A stretch of 64,000 bases of DNA from Streptomyces ficellus (GTDB lineage Bacteria; Actinomycetota; Actinomycetes; Streptomycetales; Streptomycetaceae), in the NCBI RefSeq assembly GCF_009739905.1, contig NZ_CP034279.1, positions 3,782,001 through 3,846,000 of the forward strand, in the 5' to 3' direction. This document shows, piece by piece, positions 61,433 to 64,000 of the stretch (the stretch's first letter is position 1; each line of letters starts with the position of its first letter). Under the pieces are notes generated by a model. It worked only from the letters and a program-made list of their open reading frames with translations, was not told the origin of the DNA and made no database searches. The position numbers were made by a program, and so were the translations under genes.

Positions 61433-62641
61433 GTGGGGCGACGCGCGGGCGACCGCCGCCGGGGCGAGCGGCGTCAGGGCGACCGGCGTCAGGGCGAGCG
61501 GCGTCAGGGCGAGCGGCGTACCGGAGCCGGGCGTCCGGGAGTGCGGGGTTTCGTGCGCGCGCTGCCGGCGCTGCTGGTCGTGGGCGGTGTGGCGTACGAC
61601 ATGCTGACCCCGTCCCGTTTCACCGCCGTACCGCTGTTCGCCGCCGCCCCGCTCGTGGCGGCGCCGCTCTTCGCTGCGGTGACGACCCTGCTGTCGGGTC
61701 TCTTCGCCGTCCTGGCGATGGTGGGCCTGCACCTGGGCAGCGGCACGCTGGGCGAGGCGCAGACCCTCACCGAGATCTTCACCGTGGTGGTGGTCGCGGC
61801 GCTCGCGCTGCTGATCAACCGGGTCGTCCGGCGCAGCGGTGAGCGGCTGGCGTCGGCGCGGGTGATCGCCGAGACCGCGCAGCGCGCTGTGCTGCCGACG
61901 CCCCCGGAGCGGATCGCGGGCCTTCAGGTGGCGGCGCGGTACGAGGCGGCGCAGGCGGACGCGTTCATCGGCGGCGACCTGTTCGCCGTGCAGGACACGC
62001 CGTACGGGGTGCGGTTGGTGGTCGGGGACGTACGCGGCAAGGGCATGGGGGCGGTCGAGGCCGTGGCGGTGGTCATCGGGGCGTTCCGGGAGGCGGCCGA
62101 GCAGGAGAGCTCGCTGGAGGGCGTGGCGCAGCGGCTGGAACGCGCGCTGGCGCGGGAGGGGACGCGGCGGGACGGCCTGGACGCCTTCGAGGGGTTCACC
62201 ACGGCGGTGCTGGCGGAGATCCCGCGCGGGGAGGCCGTGGTGCGGGTGGTGGACCGGGGGCACCCGGAGCCGCTGATGCTGTACGCGGACGGGGGCGCCG
62301 AGCTGCTGGAGCAGGCCGAGCCGACGCTGCCGCTGGGCATGGCCGACCTCGGTACGTGGCCGGACCGGGCGTACGAGGTGCCGTACCCGGCCGGCGCGAC
62401 GCTGCTCCTCTACACGGACGGGCTCTCCGAGGCGCGGGACGCGGAGGGGGTCTTCTACGATCCGGTCGCGCGGCTGGCCGGGCGGCTCTTCCCGGGCCCC
62501 GACGCGGTGCTGGACGCGCTGGTGACCGACGTGTGGCGGCACACGGGCGGCGGGGCGACCGACGACCTGGCGCTGCTGGCGGTGACGCGGCCGACGGCGG
62601 GGCAGCCGGAACGGCGCCGGACGATCCCGGTGGTGCCGTAG
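61433..62641 (+). CDS. SpoIIE-type PP2C phosphatase, membrane-bound
   Basis: 402 residues from a GTG with an AGGAG site; upstream frame overlaps the tRNA region. The N-terminus is a very basic repeat (ERRQGDRRQGERR) from short DNA repeats. Three hydrophobic segments (about 40-120) follow and then a PPM/SpoIIE domain with metal residues in GGDLFAV, VVGDVRGKGMGA, GFTTAVLAEI and LLLYTDGLSEARD. It dephosphorylates an anti-anti-sigma factor or similar partner in the family; no anti-sigma gene lies beside it. Confidence 0.88.
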   Translation: MGRRAGDRRRGERRQGDRRQGERRQGERRTGAGRPGVRGFVRALPALLVVGGVAYDMLTPSRFTAVPLFAAAPLVAAPLFAAVTTLLSGLFAVLAMVGLHLGSGTLGEAQTLTEIFTVVVVAALALLINRVVRRSGERLASARVIAETAQRAVLPTPPERIAGLQVAARYEAAQADAFIGGDLFAVQDTPYGVRLVVGDVRGKGMGAVEAVAVVIGAFREAAEQESSLEGVAQRLERALAREGTRRDGLDAFEGFTTAVLAEIPRGEAVVRVVDRGHPEPLMLYADGGAELLEQAEPTLPLGMADLGTWPDRAYEVPYPAGATLLLYTDGLSEARDAEGVFYDPVARLAGRLFPGPDAVLDALVTDVWRHTGGGATDDLALLAVTRPTAGQPERRRTIPVVP

Positions 62642-62869
62642 GAGTTCCGCTTCCGCCGCCACGGTGTGTAGTCGGCGGATGCCACTGCGCATAACAGTTG
62701 ACGCACCGTCAGGACCAGAGTGCATGGTGAACATTCCTGATGCGCGGTCAAGTCGCCCGCTTCTGCCCGGTTGTGAGGCGGTACATCCCAGGCGGATCCG
62801 GTTAATGATCAGTAGGAACAGCTTGGAATCCGGAGCCCGCGTCTATTAACGTTCGATAACGCAGCGCGG
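62642..62869 (+). other. AT-richer gap before the riboswitch
   Basis: No gene. It holds AT-rich boxes (TTGGAA near 62823, TATTAA near 62844, GATAAC near 62855) that could form the promoter for the riboswitch transcript, but spacing does not single out one pair. Confidence 0.4.
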
Positions 62870-63040
62870 TCGTCCCAGCCGTCGCCAGAGACGGCACCGC
62901 GCGCGTGCGCCGAATTCCGCAAGGGAACCGGGGAACCACCACCTTGGGGTGAATCGGACGCCTTCGCACCCGTGCGGAGGGGCCCGTAGGAGACCTTCCT
63001 GCTCCGAACCCGTCAGCTAACCCGGTAGGCGAGAAGGAAG
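62870..63040 (+). promoter_or_regulatory. c-di-AMP riboswitch (ydaO/yuaA type)
   Basis: Conserved blocks in order: AAGGGAACCGGGGAACCA, CCTTGGGGTGAATCGG, CGTAGGAGACCTTCCTGCTCCGAACCCG in two parts, and GTCAGCTAACCCGGTAGGCG, then the AGAAGGAAGGA approach to the ribosome binding site. These match the ydaO aptamer, which turns genes off when c-di-AMP is high. In Streptomyces it precedes cell-wall hydrolase genes such as rpfA, in agreement with the M23 gene here. Boundaries are approximate. Confidence 0.88.
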
Positions 63041-63057
63041 GAAAGGAGTGCGCCTCC

Positions 63058-64000
63058 GTGGCGTCCAACAGGCCTGCCCCCGAAGCTCCGTCCCGCTCGA
63101 TCGGGTCGTTCGACTCTTCGAGTGTCCCGGACGCGGCACCTCTAAACGGGGAGTGGGAGGAATGGAACCCCACCGAGGAGAGCGTCCGCCCCGTCCGCGG
63201 CCGGCACCGCGTGGCCAAGCAGCGCGGCGGACTGGCCCGTAGCTCCACCGTCCTCGGTGTCGGAGTCATCGCGGCGGTCGGCGCGGGCGGCATGGCCACC
63301 GCCCAGGACAAGCCGGCGGTGTCCATATCCCTGCCGGACGTCGTCACCGACAACCTCCCGGACGTCGAGTCCCTGCCCGGCATCGGATCCCTGGTCTCCG
63401 ACGACTCCGACTCCGGCTCCGGCGAAGGCGGCACCGCGGACAGCGGTGTCGCGACCGCCTCCCTCACCGGCACTCCCGCCGCCGACGCCGCCGGACAGCA
63501 GAGCGGCGGCGCGGACGCGGGCGAGGCCCTGCGCGCCCGCATCCTCCAGCAGGCCGAGCAGCAGCAGGCGTCCGCCGACGCCGAGGCGAAGGCGGCCGCC
63601 GAGACGGCCGCCGCCGAGCAGGCCGCGGCCGAGGCGAAGGCACAGGCCACCGCCGCGGAGAAGCAGGCCGCCGAGGAGAAGGCCAAGGCGGAGGCGGCGG
63701 CGAAGGCCGAGGCCGCCGCCGAGGCGAAGGCGGCGGAGGAGAAGCGGCAGGCCGAGCAGGCCGGCAGCTGGTCCCTGCCCACCTCGTCGTACACGATCAC
63801 CTCCACCTACGGCCAGGCCGGCAACATGTGGTCCTCCGGCTACCACACCGGACTCGACCTCGCCGCGCCCACGGGCACGCCCGCCAAGGCCGTCCACGGC
63901 GGCACGGTCAAGTCGGCCGGCTGGTCCGGCTCGTACGGATACCGCATCGTCCTGGAGCTGGAGGACGGCACCGAGGTCTGGTACTGCCACCTCTCCTCGA
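63058..64000 (+). CDS. Secreted M23 peptidase, partial at window end
   Basis: At least 314 residues from a GTG ten bases after AAAGGAG; the end lies beyond the window. A long N-terminal region (VASNRPAPEAPSR...) precedes a hydrophobic segment (SSTVLGVGVIAAVGAGGMATA). A coiled coil of Ala/Glu/Lys repeats (about 155-235) leads to the start of the LytM domain, with GYHTGLDLAAPTG (His and Asp metal ligands) and WYCHLS. It cleaves peptidoglycan cross-links. Control by the c-di-AMP riboswitch ties it to growth, spore germination or sporulation. Confidence 0.9.
   Translation, partial: MASNRPAPEAPSRSIGSFDSSSVPDAAPLNGEWEEWNPTEESVRPVRGRHRVAKQRGGLARSSTVLGVGVIAAVGAGGMATAQDKPAVSISLPDVVTDNLPDVESLPGIGSLVSDDSDSGSGEGGTADSGVATASLTGTPAADAAGQQSGGADAGEALRARILQQAEQQQASADAEAKAAAETAAAEQAAAEAKAQATAAEKQAAEEKAKAEAAAKAEAAAEAKAAEEKRQAEQAGSWSLPTSSYTITSTYGQAGNMWSSGYHTGLDLAAPTGTPAKAVHGGTVKSAGWSGSYGYRIVLELEDGTEVWYCHLSS

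Overview
This window is high-GC actinobacterial chromosome, almost certainly Streptomyces. GC-rich third codon positions, many GTG starts and leaderless-looking promoters point that way. So does the gene content: bldC, a valine dehydrogenase, a pur cluster carrying an Lsr2-type protein, and a c-di-AMP riboswitch ahead of a cell-wall hydrolase. From memory, the gene order matches the dnaX-purD-purC-purSQL-purF-purM-bldC-hrpA segment of S. coelicolor (about SCO4067 to SCO4108). No database was searched.

Layout. (1) 1-1420: the edge of an old integrated element at the 3' end of a tRNA-Ser(GGA) gene. It holds one hypothetical gene, the decayed C-terminus of a tyrosine integrase and a strong terminator. 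(2) 1.5-25.4 kb: core chromosome with SRP RNA, dnaX and the de novo purine genes purD, purC, purS-purQ-purL, purF and purM. Between them lie a membrane protein, a DMF-ase-like protein, a NarL-type two-component system with its ABC exporter, Gly tRNAs, an Lsr2-like nucleoid protein, an ArsR/M23-peptidase pair, a SnoaL-like protein, a maleylpyruvate-isomerase-like protein and a META lipoprotein. (3) 25.4-35.8 kb: DUF3073 protein, valine dehydrogenase, bldC, tRNA-Asp, hrpA, and an extracytoplasmic thiol-redox pair (DsbA-like plus CcdA-like).

(4) 35,812-51,365: a complete-looking actinomycete integrative and conjugative element (AICE, pSAM2-like logic) of 15.55 kb in a tRNA-Phe(GAA) gene, bounded by a perfect 46-bp att repeat. 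From right to left it carries integrase, excisionase, an iteron-rich putative origin, a DUF3631 ATPase, a Prim-Pol replication protein, an FtsK/TraB-type DNA translocase, a string of overlapping spread genes (one a Pycsar-effector-like membrane protein), and a GntR-type kor repressor with twin operators and a coupled acetyltransferase. Its left part is a cargo zone of visibly lower GC, with a DUF4935-type PIN protein and a HEPN-type protein (Rx4H motif). That is a plausible, uncharacterised RNase-based defence or stabilisation module.

(5) 51.3-64 kb: tRNA-Phe, tRNA-Asp and tRNA-Glu, a membrane metallophosphoesterase, a small zincin, a Pro-rich lipoprotein, a DEAD-box helicase with a long RDD/RGG tail, a large secreted FG-GAP protein, tRNA-Lys, tRNA-fMet, a SpoIIE-type phosphatase, and a c-di-AMP (ydaO-type) riboswitch leading into an M23 peptidase that runs off the end of the window.
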